64,000 nt of DNA, taken from Solwaraspora sp. WMMA2056. GTDB taxonomy: Bacteria; Actinomycetota; Actinomycetes; Mycobacteriales; Micromonosporaceae. This document shows, piece after piece, positions 34,999-43,883 of the stretch (position 1 is its first letter; every line of letters begins with the position of its first letter). Below the pieces are notes generated by a model. That model saw only the letters and a program-made list of their open reading frames with translations. It had not been told where the DNA came from and made no database searches. The stretch spans positions 3,100,001 to 3,164,000 of the forward strand of contig NZ_CP128360.1 of assembly GCF_030345095.1 (NCBI RefSeq). Reading direction: 5' to 3'. The translations under genes and the position numbers were made by a program.

Positions 34999-37131
34999 TC
35001 AGCCGCCGCCCGGCACCGGATCGACGGTCACCAACCGTTGGGTCGCCCGGGACAGCGCCACGTACAACGTCCGTACGCCCGCTGCCGACTCGGCACGGAT
35101 CTCCGCTCCCGCGACCAGCACCACGCCGTCGTACTCCATGCCCTTGGCCTGCAGACTCGACACGACCTGCAGACGTGGGTCGGTCAGCTCGGTGGCCAGC
35201 CAGCCGGCGACCTCGTCGCGTCGGGCCACCGCGGCGATCACCCCCACCGTCCCCTCCACCTCGGCGAGCAGCGCGGTGGCCGCCCGGCGGACCGCCGCCG
35301 GCAGTGCGGCGACGTCGACCTGCTCGCGGCGCGGCGGCACCCCGGTCGAGCGCACCGCCGTCGGCAGCACGGCGTCCGGGGCGACGGTACGGATCACCTC
35401 CGCCGCCAGCTCGAAGATCTCCGCCGGGTTGCGGTAGTTGGTGGTCAACTGGAACTCCTGCCGGGGCCGACGACCCAACGCCCGGTCGCGGGCCTGAGCC
35501 AGCTCGCCGGGATCCCCGGTCCACGCCGTCTGCGCCGGATCCCCGACCACCGTCCACGACGCGAGCCGCCCCCGACGGCCGATCATACGCCACTGCATCG
35601 GCGAGATGTCCTGTGCCTCGTCGACCACCACGTGGGCGTACTCCCGGTAGTCCACCGGCCGTTCCCGCGCCGCCGCCCGCGCGGCCCGTTCCCGGTCGAC
35701 GAAGGTCGTCACCTCTCGTACCCCACCGGCGAGCCGGAACGGATCCTGCTGGCGGCGCTTGGGCTGCGGCGGTCGACCGAGCAGCTCGGCCAACTCGTCG
35801 AGCAGCGCGACGTCGGCGATCGTCGGACCCTGCTCGGCCAGGTCCCGCAACGACTCCCCGAGCAACCTGATCTCCGCCGGTTCGAGGATCCCCTGCGCGT
35901 AGCGGCGCAGCCGTTCCGGCCGGGCCAGCCAGGCCAGCACGTGCCGGGGCAGCAGCCGTGGCCACCAGGCCTTGATGAAGTCCCGGAAATCGTCCCGATC
36001 GGACAGCTCGTCTTCGAACTCGGCCTGACCCGGCAGCCGGGACGCCGCCACGAGCCGGCGGGCCTGTGCCCACAGCGCGTCGAAGAGTCCGTCGATGCCG
36101 GCCCGGCGGACCTCGTTGCGGCGGGCACCCCGGGGCAGCGCCCGCGCCCGGATCCCGTTCAGTTCGGCCTCGCGCAATCGCAGCAGCTGCCCCCGGTAGA
36201 GCAGCCGCAGCTCGGTCGGCCCGTCCGGTACGGCGTCGCGGACCGCCCGCTCCAGCACCCGCCGCATCCGCAGCGACCCCTTCACCACGGCCACCGCCGC
36301 CGGATCGGTCCGGGTCGCCGACACGTGCGGCACCAGCGAACCCAACGACCGCAACGTGGCGCTCTCCTCCCCGAGCGCGGGCAGGACGGCGGCGATGTAC
36401 TCGACGAACACCGCTGTCGGCCCGACCACCAGGATGCCGCCGCCGGCGAACCGGCTCCGGTCGGCATACAGCAGGTACGCCGCCCGGTGCAGCGCGACTG
36501 CGGTCTTGCCGGTGCCGGGCCCGCCGGAGACCACCGTCACCCCCGACGCGGGTGACCGGATCGCCTGGTCTTGCTCCTGCTGGATGGTGGCCACGATGTC
36601 GCGCATCCCGCGGCCCTTGGCCCGAGCCAGGGTGGCCAGCAGTGCCCCGTCACCGACCACCCGCATCCCCGCCGGTGCCGATCCGGGGTCGAGCAGGTCG
36701 TCCGACACCCCGGTGACCCGTTCCCCCCGGGACGAGATGGTGCGCCGACGCACCACCCCCTGTGGGCGGGCCGGGGTCGCCCGGTAGAACGCCGCCGCCG
36801 CCGGCGCCCGCCAGTCGATCAGCAGCGGCTCGGCCCGCTCACCGCGGATCCCGAGCCGGCCCACGTGCAGCACGGTCCCTTCGCGCAGGTCCAGCCGGCC
36901 GAAGACCAGTCCTTCGTGTTCGGCGTCGAGCAGGTGCCGCCGTCGGGCCGCGTGGAACACCATCGCGTCGCGCTCGACCAGGGCGCCGACGTTGCCGACG
37001 CCGGCCAGCCGGTAGCCGTCGCGCTCGGCGCGCACCGCGTCGGAGCGCATCTGCGCCAACCGGGCGTACACCCGGTCGACGTGCCGTTGCTCGACGGCGA
37101 TCTCCTGGTCCAGCGTGGTGGCGTCGGTCAA
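34999..37131 (-). CDS. helD: HelD-type superfamily 1 helicase-like RNA polymerase factor
   Basis: ATPase of 710 residues of the UvrD/Rep superfamily. N-terminal coiled coil (about 1-70), the HelD-type segment IDWRAPAAAAFY, Walker A GGPGTGKTA (about 205), an inserted helical domain, Walker B VVVDEAQDISPMQW, motif TTNYRNPAEI, and C-terminal QAKGMEYDGVVLV and LYVALSRATQRL. HelD proteins remodel stalled RNA polymerase and recycle it; some actinobacterial relatives (HelR) protect it from rifamycins. I cannot tell which subgroup this is. The TTG start has AGGAG eight bases upstream. No rifamycin-associated element is visible upstream. Confidence 0.85.
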   Translation of the reverse strand: MTDATTLDQEIAVEQRHVDRVYARLAQMRSDAVRAERDGYRLAGVGNVGALVERDAMVFHAARRRHLLDAEHEGLVFGRLDLREGTVLHVGRLGIRGERAEPLLIDWRAPAAAAFYRATPARPQGVVRRRTISSRGERVTGVSDDLLDPGSAPAGMRVVGDGALLATLARAKGRGMRDIVATIQQEQDQAIRSPASGVTVVSGGPGTGKTAVALHRAAYLLYADRSRFAGGGILVVGPTAVFVEYIAAVLPALGEESATLRSLGSLVPHVSATRTDPAAVAVVKGSLRMRRVLERAVRDAVPDGPTELRLLYRGQLLRLREAELNGIRARALPRGARRNEVRRAGIDGLFDALWAQARRLVAASRLPGQAEFEDELSDRDDFRDFIKAWWPRLLPRHVLAWLARPERLRRYAQGILEPAEIRLLGESLRDLAEQGPTIADVALLDELAELLGRPPQPKRRQQDPFRLAGGVREVTTFVDRERAARAAARERPVDYREYAHVVVDEAQDISPMQWRMIGRRGRLASWTVVGDPAQTAWTGDPGELAQARDRALGRRPRQEFQLTTNYRNPAEIFELAAEVIRTVAPDAVLPTAVRSTGVPPRREQVDVAALPAAVRRAATALLAEVEGTVGVIAAVARRDEVAGWLATELTDPRLQVVSSLQAKGMEYDGVVLVAGAEIRAESAAGVRTLYVALSRATQRLVTVDPVPGGG

Positions 37132-37153
37132 CGCAGTGGCTCCTGAACGGGGG

Positions 37154-37179
37154 CGGTCCGTCCGGTGTCCGGCGGACCG
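37154..37179 (-). terminator. Weak hairpin after the alpha/beta hydrolase gene
   Basis: Arms CGGTCCG and CGGACCG enclose a further CCGG pairing. It lies between the hydrolase stop and the HelD start on the same strand and may partly terminate transcription. Confidence 0.35.
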
Positions 37180-37262
37180 TCAGCGGTACGGTCACGACTG
37201 CGGGACGCGGCGGGCACGGGTGCTCCCCGTGACGTCCGGCCGACCCCGGCAGCCTTACGACG

Positions 37263-38237
37263 TTACCGTCCGCGCGCCACCTCGGTGCCGTGTAGGGCAC
37301 CGGCCGGCTCGTCGGCCCGCGTCGACCCGCTCCCGACGCCGACCCGGTCGAGGACGCCCCGTACGGCCGCGGTGATCTCGTCCGGCCGTTCCATCATCAA
37401 CATGTGTCCGCCGCCGGGGCACACTGTCAGATCGGTGTCGGTCAGCGCCTCGGCGATGGACTCGGCACAGACCGGAGGGGTCAACCGGTCGCGGTCGCCG
37501 ACCAGCACCGCCGCCGGCAGGTCGCCGATCGCCGCCAGGGTGGACAGCCGCTGCTGGGCGCCGATCGACGTCCGGTAGCCGCCGATCGCCCGCAGCGTGG
37601 CCCGGCTCACCGCCGTCGTGGTCAGCGCCAGGTCCTGCGGATCGCAGGAGTCGCCGAACAGCAGCCACCGCAGCGTCGGACGCAGCGGACGCAGCAGGTC
37701 CTGGTGCGGTCGCCAGGTGCCGCACCGGGCGAGCACGCCCGCGCCGGCCAGCTCGCAGATCCGCACCAGCCGGGCGACCGGCGGAGCCAGTCCGTAGACC
37801 GTGTGGGTGTGTCCCTGCGCGGTGGTGGCCACGAACACCAGCCCGGCCACCCGGTCGGCGAACTCCTGCGGGTGCCGGTGCGCGTACTCCATGATCGCCA
37901 TGCCGCCCATCGAGTGCCCGGCCAGGACCACCGGGCCGGTGCCACCGACCTGGCGGACCACCTCGGCCAGGTCGTCACCGAGGCGTTCCAGGGTCATCGT
38001 GGCCAGACAGGTGGACGTCGACCGACCGTGGCCACGGGCGTCGTAGGCCACCACCCGTACGCCGGGGTGCCCGGCCAGCGCGGCCGCCTGCCGGTGCCAG
38101 GTGTGCAGGTCGAGGGTCCAGCCGTGCAGCAGGACCACCGTCAGCGCGGCGTCCGCCGGACCGGAGACCTCGCCGTGCAGCACCGCCGCGTCCGGCAGCC
38201 GTACGGCGACCTCCCGCCGTCTGTCAACGTCGGTCAC
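37263..38237 (-). CDS. Alpha/beta-fold hydrolase
   Basis: Serine hydrolase of 324 residues, substrate unknown. Motifs: oxyanion region LLHGWTLD, nucleophile elbow GHSMGGM with Ser, acid VGDRDRLTP, and base GGGHMLMMERP. A cap region (about 165-245) with Cys residues separates strand 6 from the acid. No signal peptide. The chosen GTG has GGAGG five bases upstream; other GTG codons just before are possible. It is divergent from the carbonic anhydrase gene, with 135 bases between. Confidence 0.85.
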   Translation of the reverse strand: MTDVDRRREVAVRLPDAAVLHGEVSGPADAALTVVLLHGWTLDLHTWHRQAAALAGHPGVRVVAYDARGHGRSTSTCLATMTLERLGDDLAEVVRQVGGTGPVVLAGHSMGGMAIMEYAHRHPQEFADRVAGLVFVATTAQGHTHTVYGLAPPVARLVRICELAGAGVLARCGTWRPHQDLLRPLRPTLRWLLFGDSCDPQDLALTTTAVSRATLRAIGGYRTSIGAQQRLSTLAAIGDLPAAVLVGDRDRLTPPVCAESIAEALTDTDLTVCPGGGHMLMMERPDEITAAVRGVLDRVGVGSGSTRADEPAGALHGTEVARGR

Positions 38238-38372
38238 ACCCACCTCCGCCGGTCGTCCGTGCCTGCGTACCGCATCGACCGACGTACCCCGGCGGGCCCG
38301 GTGCCGAACCGCCACCGTGAGAAGATTCGCAACATCCTTCCCGACCGGCCGGTAGCACGCCAGGCTGCAACC

Positions 38373-39056
38373 ATGTCGCCACCGCCACCGCCACCGCCAC
38401 CGCCACCGCCACCTCAGCCGCCGCAGTCGCGGACACCGCGCCCGAACGGCCCACCGCCGCCGGATCACCCCGGACCGGCCGAGGCACTGGCCGAACTGCT
38501 CGCCGGGAACCGGCGGTTCGTCACCGGGCAGCCCCGGCACGGCCACGACATCTCCGCCGCCGCGGCCAGCGCCGCGCTCGGCGAGCAGCATCCGATCGCC
38601 TTCGTGCTGGGCTGCATCGACTCGCGGGTGCCGTTGGAGGCGATCTTCGACCAGACCTTCGGCTCGATCTGTGTCGGCCGGTCCGGTGCCCAGGTGCTGG
38701 ATCAGGCGATCATCGGCTCGATCGAGTTCGCGGTCGGTGCGCTCGGCGTGCCGCTGGTGGTCGTCCTCGGACACGAACGCTGTGGCGCGGTGGCCTCGAC
38801 GATCGCTGCCGAACGCTCGGGCACCCGACCGTCCGGCAGCGTCGGCTACCTGGTCGAGCAGATCGCCCCGGCGGTGGCCCAGGTCGGCCTGGACGATCCG
38901 AACGTGCAACCGCTCGCGGTCCGGGCCCACGTGCAGCGGACCGTACGGGCGTTGCGGGAGGTGCCGGCGCTCGCGGCGGCCCTGGCCGCCGGGCGGATCG
39001 ACGTGGCTGGCGGCGTCTACGACCTGGGCAACGGACAGGTGGAGATCCTCGACTGA
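38373..39056 (+). CDS. Beta-carbonic anhydrase
   Basis: Zinc enzyme interconverting carbon dioxide and bicarbonate, 227 residues. Zinc ligands Cys81, His134 and Cys137 with the Asp83-Arg85 dyad (CIDSRVP; HERCGA), and the conserved GNRRFVTGQ at about 45-53. The N-terminus is unusual: Ser followed by twelve prolines encoded by a CCACCG repeat. No SD is seen before the ATG, so the transcript may be leaderless or the true start may be later, for example near residue 36. Cytoplasmic. Bicarbonate supply would support acyl-CoA carboxylation, which is inference. Confidence 0.9.
   Translation: MSPPPPPPPPPPPPQPPQSRTPRPNGPPPPDHPGPAEALAELLAGNRRFVTGQPRHGHDISAAAASAALGEQHPIAFVLGCIDSRVPLEAIFDQTFGSICVGRSGAQVLDQAIIGSIEFAVGALGVPLVVVLGHERCGAVASTIAAERSGTRPSGSVGYLVEQIAPAVAQVGLDDPNVQPLAVRAHVQRTVRALREVPALAAALAAGRIDVAGGVYDLGNGQVEILD
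38379..38414 (+). repeat. Hexanucleotide microsatellite CCACCG
   Basis: Five perfect CCACCG units and a sixth with one change encode the poly-proline N-terminus of the carbonic anhydrase. Unit changes would keep the frame. Confidence 0.85.
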
Positions 39057-39070
39057 GGGCGGCGCTCGTC

Positions 39071-39104
39071 GTCGGGACGGCAGCAGAGTCGGGACGGCAG
39101 CAGA
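39071..39104. repeat. 17-bp perfect tandem duplication
   Basis: Two adjacent copies of GTCGGGACGGCAGCAGA between the carbonic anhydrase stop and its terminator. Confidence 0.85.
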
Positions 39105-39108
39105 TACG

Positions 39109-39146
39109 CGACGGCCCCGCCGGGAAACATCCCGGCGGGGCCGTCG
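39109..39146. terminator. Bidirectional terminator between convergent genes
   Basis: 17-bp perfect stem (39109-39125 with 39130-39146) and loop AACA, between the carbonic anhydrase stop (39056) and the convergent hypothetical gene (39188). Confidence 0.82.
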
Positions 39147-39187
39147 TCAGTTCGTCCGCCCGGGCGCGGTGGCCCGGGGCGGGCACG

Positions 39188-39517
39188 TCAGGCCTCGAAG
39201 ACCCCGGCCTCGACGAGCCGCTTCTCGGTCAGCTCCCAGCCGTGCTCCGGGTGGGTGCTGGCCAGCGCGTTGAGCTCGGCGCGGATCTTCGCGGCGTGCC
39301 CGGCACCGGCCAGCGACCGGATCTCCTCGACGAAGGCCGCCGAGTCGGTACGCAGGTGGGCGGTCTTGCCCGTCGTCAGGTTACGTACGTAGGCGTGCTT
39401 GCCGCTGTTGAGCGGGATCAGGTACTTGAACTCGCCGAGGACGCTCAGGGCACCACCCTGACCGGCCTGGCCGGCGCGGACTGACGCGCGCGCGGTCTTG
39501 GAGGTGTTGCTCGCCAC
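39188..39517 (-). CDS. Conserved small actinobacterial-type protein
   Basis: Predicted 109-residue soluble protein: a short Ser/Thr/Ala/Gly tail, a central beta pattern (GEFKYLIPL, HAYVRNLTTGKTAHLRT) and a helical C-terminal half ending EKRLVEAGVFEA. No named family comes to mind, but codon use, GGGAG SD seven bases before the GTG and a terminator support it. Divergent from the DUF3145 gene. Confidence 0.75.
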   Translation of the reverse strand: MASNTSKTARASVRAGQAGQGGALSVLGEFKYLIPLNSGKHAYVRNLTTGKTAHLRTDSAAFVEEIRSLAGAGHAAKIRAELNALASTHPEHGWELTEKRLVEAGVFEA

Positions 39518-39906
39518 GGGGGGACTCCCTTGTAGGACTGACGGATACGGACAATTGAGCCGAACTGCCTGATCTTGGTGCAAACTGCTCGATCTGGAGC
39601 GGACTGCCTGGTGCGGATGCGAACAGAAGCCCGGCACGCCGACAGACGCCAGGTCCATCTTACCGGACGGTCGACCGGGGGCCGTTGCTGGCCTGGCCGG
39701 CCAGCAGGGACAACGACGCCCCGGTGCCGGCCATTCCCCGCCTGTCCGAGAGCCTGGCGGGTCGCCGGGATGACCGGCGCGACAAATGTCGGCGACGAGT
39801 TCGTCGATTCACTGGCGCACCACCCGTCACAGCAGTCATCATGGGTCACACCACTCGGTGGCCGAGGTCGTAGGGGAAGACGCACCTCGCTCTCCGGGAG
39901 GTCACC
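39518..39906. other. 389-bp divergent intergenic region
   Basis: No gene. Near the minus-strand gene there are three degenerate direct repeats beginning ACTGCCTGATC / ACTGCTCGATC / ACTGCCTGGTG at 39564, 39584 and 39603, about 20 bases apart; they may be regulator sites or drift from a duplication. The rest shows nothing recognisable. Confidence 0.5.
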
Positions 39907-40398
39907 GTGCCAACGCGTGGCGTCGTATACGTCCACTCGACCCCGCTCGCCGTGTGCCCACACGTCGAATGGGCGATATCGCGCGTCCTCGTCGCGCCGG
40001 TCAACTTGCAGTGGACGGCGCAACCGCTCGACCCGAACGGGCGGCGCGCCGAATGCGGCTGGTCCGGCCGTGCCGGGACCGGGGCCGAGCTGGCTGCTGC
40101 CCTCCGCCAGTGGCCGATGATCCGGTTCGAGGTGACCGAGGAACCCAGCCCGGGTGCCGACGGAGAGCGGTTCATGTACGTGCCCGGACGAGGGCTGTTC
40201 CGGGCGACCACCGGCGCGGCCGGCGACATCCAGCTCGGCGAGGACCGGATCCGGGCGATCATGGCCGCCTCCCCGGCACCGGAAGCGGTCGCCCACGCGT
40301 TGGACAAGGCACTGGGAACCGCCTGGGACACCGAGCTTGAGCCGTACCGGCACGCCGGCGAGGGGGCGCCGGTGACGTTGCTCACCCGGGTGGGGTGA
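39907..40398 (+). CDS. DUF3145 family protein
   Basis: Protein of 163 residues matching the actinobacterial DUF3145 family from MPTRGVVYVHS through CPHVEWA, FEVTEEPSPGADGERFMY and ELEPYRHAGEGAPV. Soluble; function unknown. The GTG start follows GGGAGG by five bases. The family is nearly confined to Actinobacteria, supporting the taxonomic inference. The neighbouring GH3 gene follows 115 bases later with its own promoter-like box. Confidence 0.93.
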   Translation: MPTRGVVYVHSTPLAVCPHVEWAISRVLVAPVNLQWTAQPLDPNGRRAECGWSGRAGTGAELAAALRQWPMIRFEVTEEPSPGADGERFMYVPGRGLFRATTGAAGDIQLGEDRIRAIMAASPAPEAVAHALDKALGTAWDTELEPYRHAGEGAPVTLLTRVG

Positions 40399-40501
40399 GG
40401 ACGGAGGCTGCCGGGCCACCTGCGCACGCTGGCCAGGAAAGCCGGCTCACCCACAGGAGCAGTTCGCCGCTCGCGTCGGCCGCAGCTTGCCGGCATGGTC
40501 G

Positions 40502-40507
40502 TAGCCT
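40502..40507 (+). promoter_or_regulatory. -10 box for a leaderless GH3 transcript
   Basis: TAGCCT fits the actinobacterial TANNNT -10 consensus and ends six bases before the ATG at 40514. With no SD present, transcription probably starts at or next to the start codon. No clear -35 box. Confidence 0.45.
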
Positions 40508-40513
40508 GGTGTG

Positions 40514-42256
40514 ATGGCCGGTGTGTTCCCCTCACCCCGAGTAACAATCGCTGCGCTGCTGCTTGCTGCCGTCGGCGTCACCACCGGCTGCGCCGAAGCG
40601 CGCACCGGGACCCCTAACGCCACCCCCAGCAGTGCGGACGAGCCGTCCGCCGCGCCGACGTCAACGGCCGAGTCGGCGACCCCCGCCGCCCGCCTGGTCG
40701 CCACACTCAGTGACGAGGATCTGGTCGGGCAGGTGCTGATGCCGTACGCCTACGGGGCCTCCGCCACGGAGGTCTCGGCTGGCTCGGCGGCCGGCAACCG
40801 GGAGCTCGCCGGGGTGGACACCCCCGCCGAGATGATCGAGCGGTACCGGCTCGGCGGTCTGATCCTGGTCGGTTTCTCCGCTGACGACCCCACCGGCAGC
40901 AACCAGCCCACCACCAACGTCGACGACACGGCGCAGGTCCGGCAGCTGACCACCGGGCTGCAGGAGGCGGCCGGGCGGCTGCCCGCCGCAGCACTGCCCG
41001 ACGGCGGTGGCGAGCTGCCCCTGCTGATCGGTACCGACCAGGAGTTCGGCATCGTCACCCGGATCACCCAGGGCGTGACGCTGCTGCCCAGTGCCATGGC
41101 CGCCGGCGCGGCCGGGCAGCCGGAGCTGACCGAGGCGGCCTGGCGGGCCGCCGGCGCCGAACTCGCCGCTCTCGGGGTCAACGTCGACTTCGCCCCGGTG
41201 GCCGACGTACTCGGCGTCGACAGCACGGTGATCGGCTCCCGGTCGTACGGTGCCGATCCGGCCGCTGCCGCCGCGCAGGTCGCTGCCGCGGTACGCGGCC
41301 TGCAGGCCGCCGGCGTGGCAGCCACCCTCAAGCACTTCCCGGGGCACGGTCACACCGCCGTCGACTCACACGGCGACCTTCCCGTGCTCGACCAGGACCG
41401 GGACGCGCTCGGTGCGGCCGACCTCCCGCCGTTCGTCGCCGGCATCGACGCCGGTGCCGGCCTGGTGATGTCCGGCCATCTCGACGTCACCGCCGTGGAC
41501 CCGGGGGTGGCCGCCACCTTCTCCCGCAAGGTGCTGACCGACCTGCTGCGGGGCGAGCTCGGATTCGACGGCGTCGCGGTGACCGACGGAATGAACATGG
41601 CCCCGGCCCAGGTGATGCCGCCTGGGGAGGCGGCGGTCGCCGCGATCAACGCCGGCAACGACCTGATCCTGATGCCACCGAACGTCTCCGCCGCCTACGA
41701 CGGGCTGCTCGCCGCGCTACGCGACGGATCCCTGCCGCGGGAACGCCTGCAGCAGGCGGTCACCCGGGTCCTGACCCTCAAGCAGCGCCTCGCCGAGGCC
41801 GCCGTACCGCCGATGACCGTGCTCGGCGCGGCCGGGCACTACGCCGCGGCCCGGCAGCTGGCGGCGGCGGCGATCACCCAGGTACGCGGCTCCTGCTCCG
41901 GTGTCGACGGCCCGGTCACGGTCACCGCGTCGGGTGGCCGGGACCGGACCCGGGCGTTGCTGGTGGAGGCGCTGCGCGCCGGCGGGGTCGAGGTCGTCGA
42001 CCGGGGCGGAACAGTGGTGCACCTGGTCGGCTACGGCGACGGCACCGCCGACCTGAGCTCCGCTGCGGCGGTCACCGTGGCGATGGACACCCCGTACCTG
42101 CTCGCCAGTTCCCGGTCACCCTCGCTGCTGGCGACGTACTCGTCGAGCCCGGCGTCGATGGAGGCACTGGCGGACGTGCTGCGGGGCGCGGCACCGGCTC
42201 CGGGTCGGTTGCCGGTGCCGGTCGACGGCCTACCCGCGACCAGCTGCACCAGCTGA
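40514..42256 (+). CDS. Glycoside hydrolase family 3 lipoprotein (NagZ-like)
   Basis: Exported lipoprotein of 580 residues (lipobox TTGC, Cys26) with a GH3 catalytic barrel. The NagZ-type motif KHFPGHGHTAVDSH gives the general acid/base His, and the nucleophile Asp lies in AVTDGMNM. Such enzymes release beta-linked N-acetylglucosamine from peptidoglycan fragments; surface location suggests wall turnover or recycling. A C-terminal domain of about 140 residues (about 430-580) follows, with Cys residues and a beta-alpha pattern like the GH3 C-terminal domain. GTG at 40511 is an alternative start. A UUCG-loop terminator follows. Confidence 0.9.
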   Translation: MAGVFPSPRVTIAALLLAAVGVTTGCAEARTGTPNATPSSADEPSAAPTSTAESATPAARLVATLSDEDLVGQVLMPYAYGASATEVSAGSAAGNRELAGVDTPAEMIERYRLGGLILVGFSADDPTGSNQPTTNVDDTAQVRQLTTGLQEAAGRLPAAALPDGGGELPLLIGTDQEFGIVTRITQGVTLLPSAMAAGAAGQPELTEAAWRAAGAELAALGVNVDFAPVADVLGVDSTVIGSRSYGADPAAAAAQVAAAVRGLQAAGVAATLKHFPGHGHTAVDSHGDLPVLDQDRDALGAADLPPFVAGIDAGAGLVMSGHLDVTAVDPGVAATFSRKVLTDLLRGELGFDGVAVTDGMNMAPAQVMPPGEAAVAAINAGNDLILMPPNVSAAYDGLLAALRDGSLPRERLQQAVTRVLTLKQRLAEAAVPPMTVLGAAGHYAAARQLAAAAITQVRGSCSGVDGPVTVTASGGRDRTRALLVEALRAGGVEVVDRGGTVVHLVGYGDGTADLSSAAAVTVAMDTPYLLASSRSPSLLATYSSSPASMEALADVLRGAAPAPGRLPVPVDGLPATSCTS

Positions 42257-42289
42257 CGAACCGGTCCGGGCACCGACATCCGACGACGA

Positions 42290-42321
42290 GGCCCCGGCCC
42301 AGTTTCGACTGGACCGGGGCC
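42290..42321. terminator. Bidirectional terminator with TTCG loop
   Basis: 14-bp stem with one mismatch (42290-42303 with 42308-42321) closed by a stable TTCG tetraloop, between the GH3 gene and the convergent fabF. Confidence 0.85.
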
Positions 42322-42333
42322 ATCTGGTAACCG

Positions 42334-43560
42334 TCAGGGCCGGGTGAAGACGAGCGCCACGTTGTGGCCACCGAAGCCGAACGAGTTGTTCAGCGCGGCG
42401 GGAACGTCCAACGGCCGGGCCTTGTGCGCGGCCACGTCGAGGTCGAGCTGCTCGTCGGGGTCGTCCAGGTTGATCGTCGGCGGCACCACGCTGTCGCGGA
42501 TCGTCAGGATCGTGGCGATCGACTCCAACGCGCCGGCCGCCCCGAGCAGGTGACCCGACATCGACTTGGTGGCGGTCAGCACCGGATGGTCACCGACGGC
42601 CGACCGCAGCGCCACCAGCTCGGCCAGGTCGCCGGCCGGGGTCGAGGTCGCGTGCGCGTTGACGTGCGCGATGTCGGCACCGGAGACGCCGGCGTCGGTC
42701 AGCGCCAGCCGGATCGCCCGCGCCGCACCCAGCCCTTCGGGATGCGGCTGCACCATGTCGTACCCGTCGGAGGTGATCCCGGCCCCGGCCAGCCGGGCGT
42801 AGACGCGGGCGCCGCGCGCGGCAGCATGCTCGGCCCGTTCCAGCACCAGGATGCCGGCACCTTCGCCGAGGACGAACCCGTCGCGGGCACGGTCCCACGG
42901 CCGGGACGCCCGCTCCGGATCGTCGTTGCGGGTGGACATCGCCCGCATCGCGGCGAAGCCGGCGATCGGCAGGCCGTGCACGACCGCCTCGGTGCCGCCG
43001 GCAACCACGACGTCGGCGCGCCCGGCGCGGATCATGTCCAGCCCCAACGCGATGGCCTCGGCGCCGGTGGCGCAGGCACTGGCCACCGAGTGCACCCCGG
43101 CCTGGGCGCCGAGCTCGAGCCCGACCCAGGCCGCCGGGCCGTTGGGCATCAACATCGGTACGGTGTGCGGCGAGACGCGGCGCGGCCCGGAGGCTTCCAG
43201 GATGTCGTCCTGGGCCAGCAGGGTGAGCGCGCCGCCGATCCCGGAGCCGACGGTGACGCCGAGGCGTTCCCGGTCGACGTCGGCGTCGGCCAGCCCAGCG
43301 TCCGCCCACGCCTCACCGGCGGCGATCAGCGCGATCGCCTCGGAGCGGTCGAGTCGGCGCAGTTTGACCCGGTCCAGCCGTTCGGCGGGGTCGACCGCCA
43401 GTTCGGCGGCGATCCGGACCGGTAGCTGCGCGGCCCACTCGTGGGTGAGCGGGCCGACTCCGGACTTGCCGTTGAGCATGGCATCCCAGGTCGACGCGAC
43501 GTCCCCGCCGAGCGGGGTCGTCGCGCCGAGTCCGGTGACGACGACGTCGACCATCGTCAC
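42334..43560 (-). CDS. fabF: Beta-ketoacyl-ACP synthase II
   Basis: Condensing enzyme of type II fatty acid synthesis (408 residues), elongating acyl-ACP with malonyl-ACP. Catalytic Cys163 (ASACATGAE), His303 (NAHATSTPAGD), Lys332 and His337 (KSMSGHLLGA), and the C-terminal NNSFGFGGHN. The GTG start overlaps the acpP stop as GTGA, implying coupled translation; an ATG two codons later is possible. Last gene of fabD-fabH-acpP-fabF, ending at a strong terminator. Confidence 0.96.
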   Translation of the reverse strand: MTMVDVVVTGLGATTPLGGDVASTWDAMLNGKSGVGPLTHEWAAQLPVRIAAELAVDPAERLDRVKLRRLDRSEAIALIAAGEAWADAGLADADVDRERLGVTVGSGIGGALTLLAQDDILEASGPRRVSPHTVPMLMPNGPAAWVGLELGAQAGVHSVASACATGAEAIALGLDMIRAGRADVVVAGGTEAVVHGLPIAGFAAMRAMSTRNDDPERASRPWDRARDGFVLGEGAGILVLERAEHAAARGARVYARLAGAGITSDGYDMVQPHPEGLGAARAIRLALTDAGVSGADIAHVNAHATSTPAGDLAELVALRSAVGDHPVLTATKSMSGHLLGAAGALESIATILTIRDSVVPPTINLDDPDEQLDLDVAAHKARPLDVPAALNNSFGFGGHNVALVFTRP

Positions 43561-43796
43561 GCCTGCGCTTCGATGTAGGCGACGGCGTCGCCCACGGTCT
43601 TGAGGTTCTGCACCTCGTTGTCCGGGATCTTCACGCCGAACTTCTCCTCGGCGGCCACCACGACCTCGACCATGGACAGGGAGTCGACGTCCAGGTCGTC
43701 GGTGAACGACTTTTCGCCGGCCACGTCGTCCGGGTTGACTCCGGCGACCTCTTCGAGGATCTCGGCGAGGCCTGCGGTGATCTCGTCACGGGTCAT
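43557..43796 (-). CDS. acpP: Acyl carrier protein
   Basis: Carrier of 79 residues that holds growing acyl chains on phosphopantetheine. The attachment Ser39 is in DVDSLSMVEV. Acidic helix-rich composition is typical. ATG 43796 is preceded by a GAGG some 12 bases upstream; the frame remains open upstream but is Arg/Pro low complexity. It overlaps fabF by four bases and follows fabH by 87 bases. Confidence 0.96.
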   Translation of the reverse strand: MTRDEITAGLAEILEEVAGVNPDDVAGEKSFTDDLDVDSLSMVEVVVAAEEKFGVKIPDNEVQNLKTVGDAVAYIEAQA

Positions 43797-43883
43797 GGGT
43801 TTCTGCTTTCCTCTCGGATGGGTTGACACTGGCGTGCACCCGATCGGCGGGCGTACGCCGTACCGCACGGGTGCGGTTGGCGC

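Noticed and set aside
37132-37262. Rifamycin-associated element upstream of helD
   Set aside because: No sequence like the 19-bp GGGGCTTGCGGCAAGGCCC element is present in this interval.
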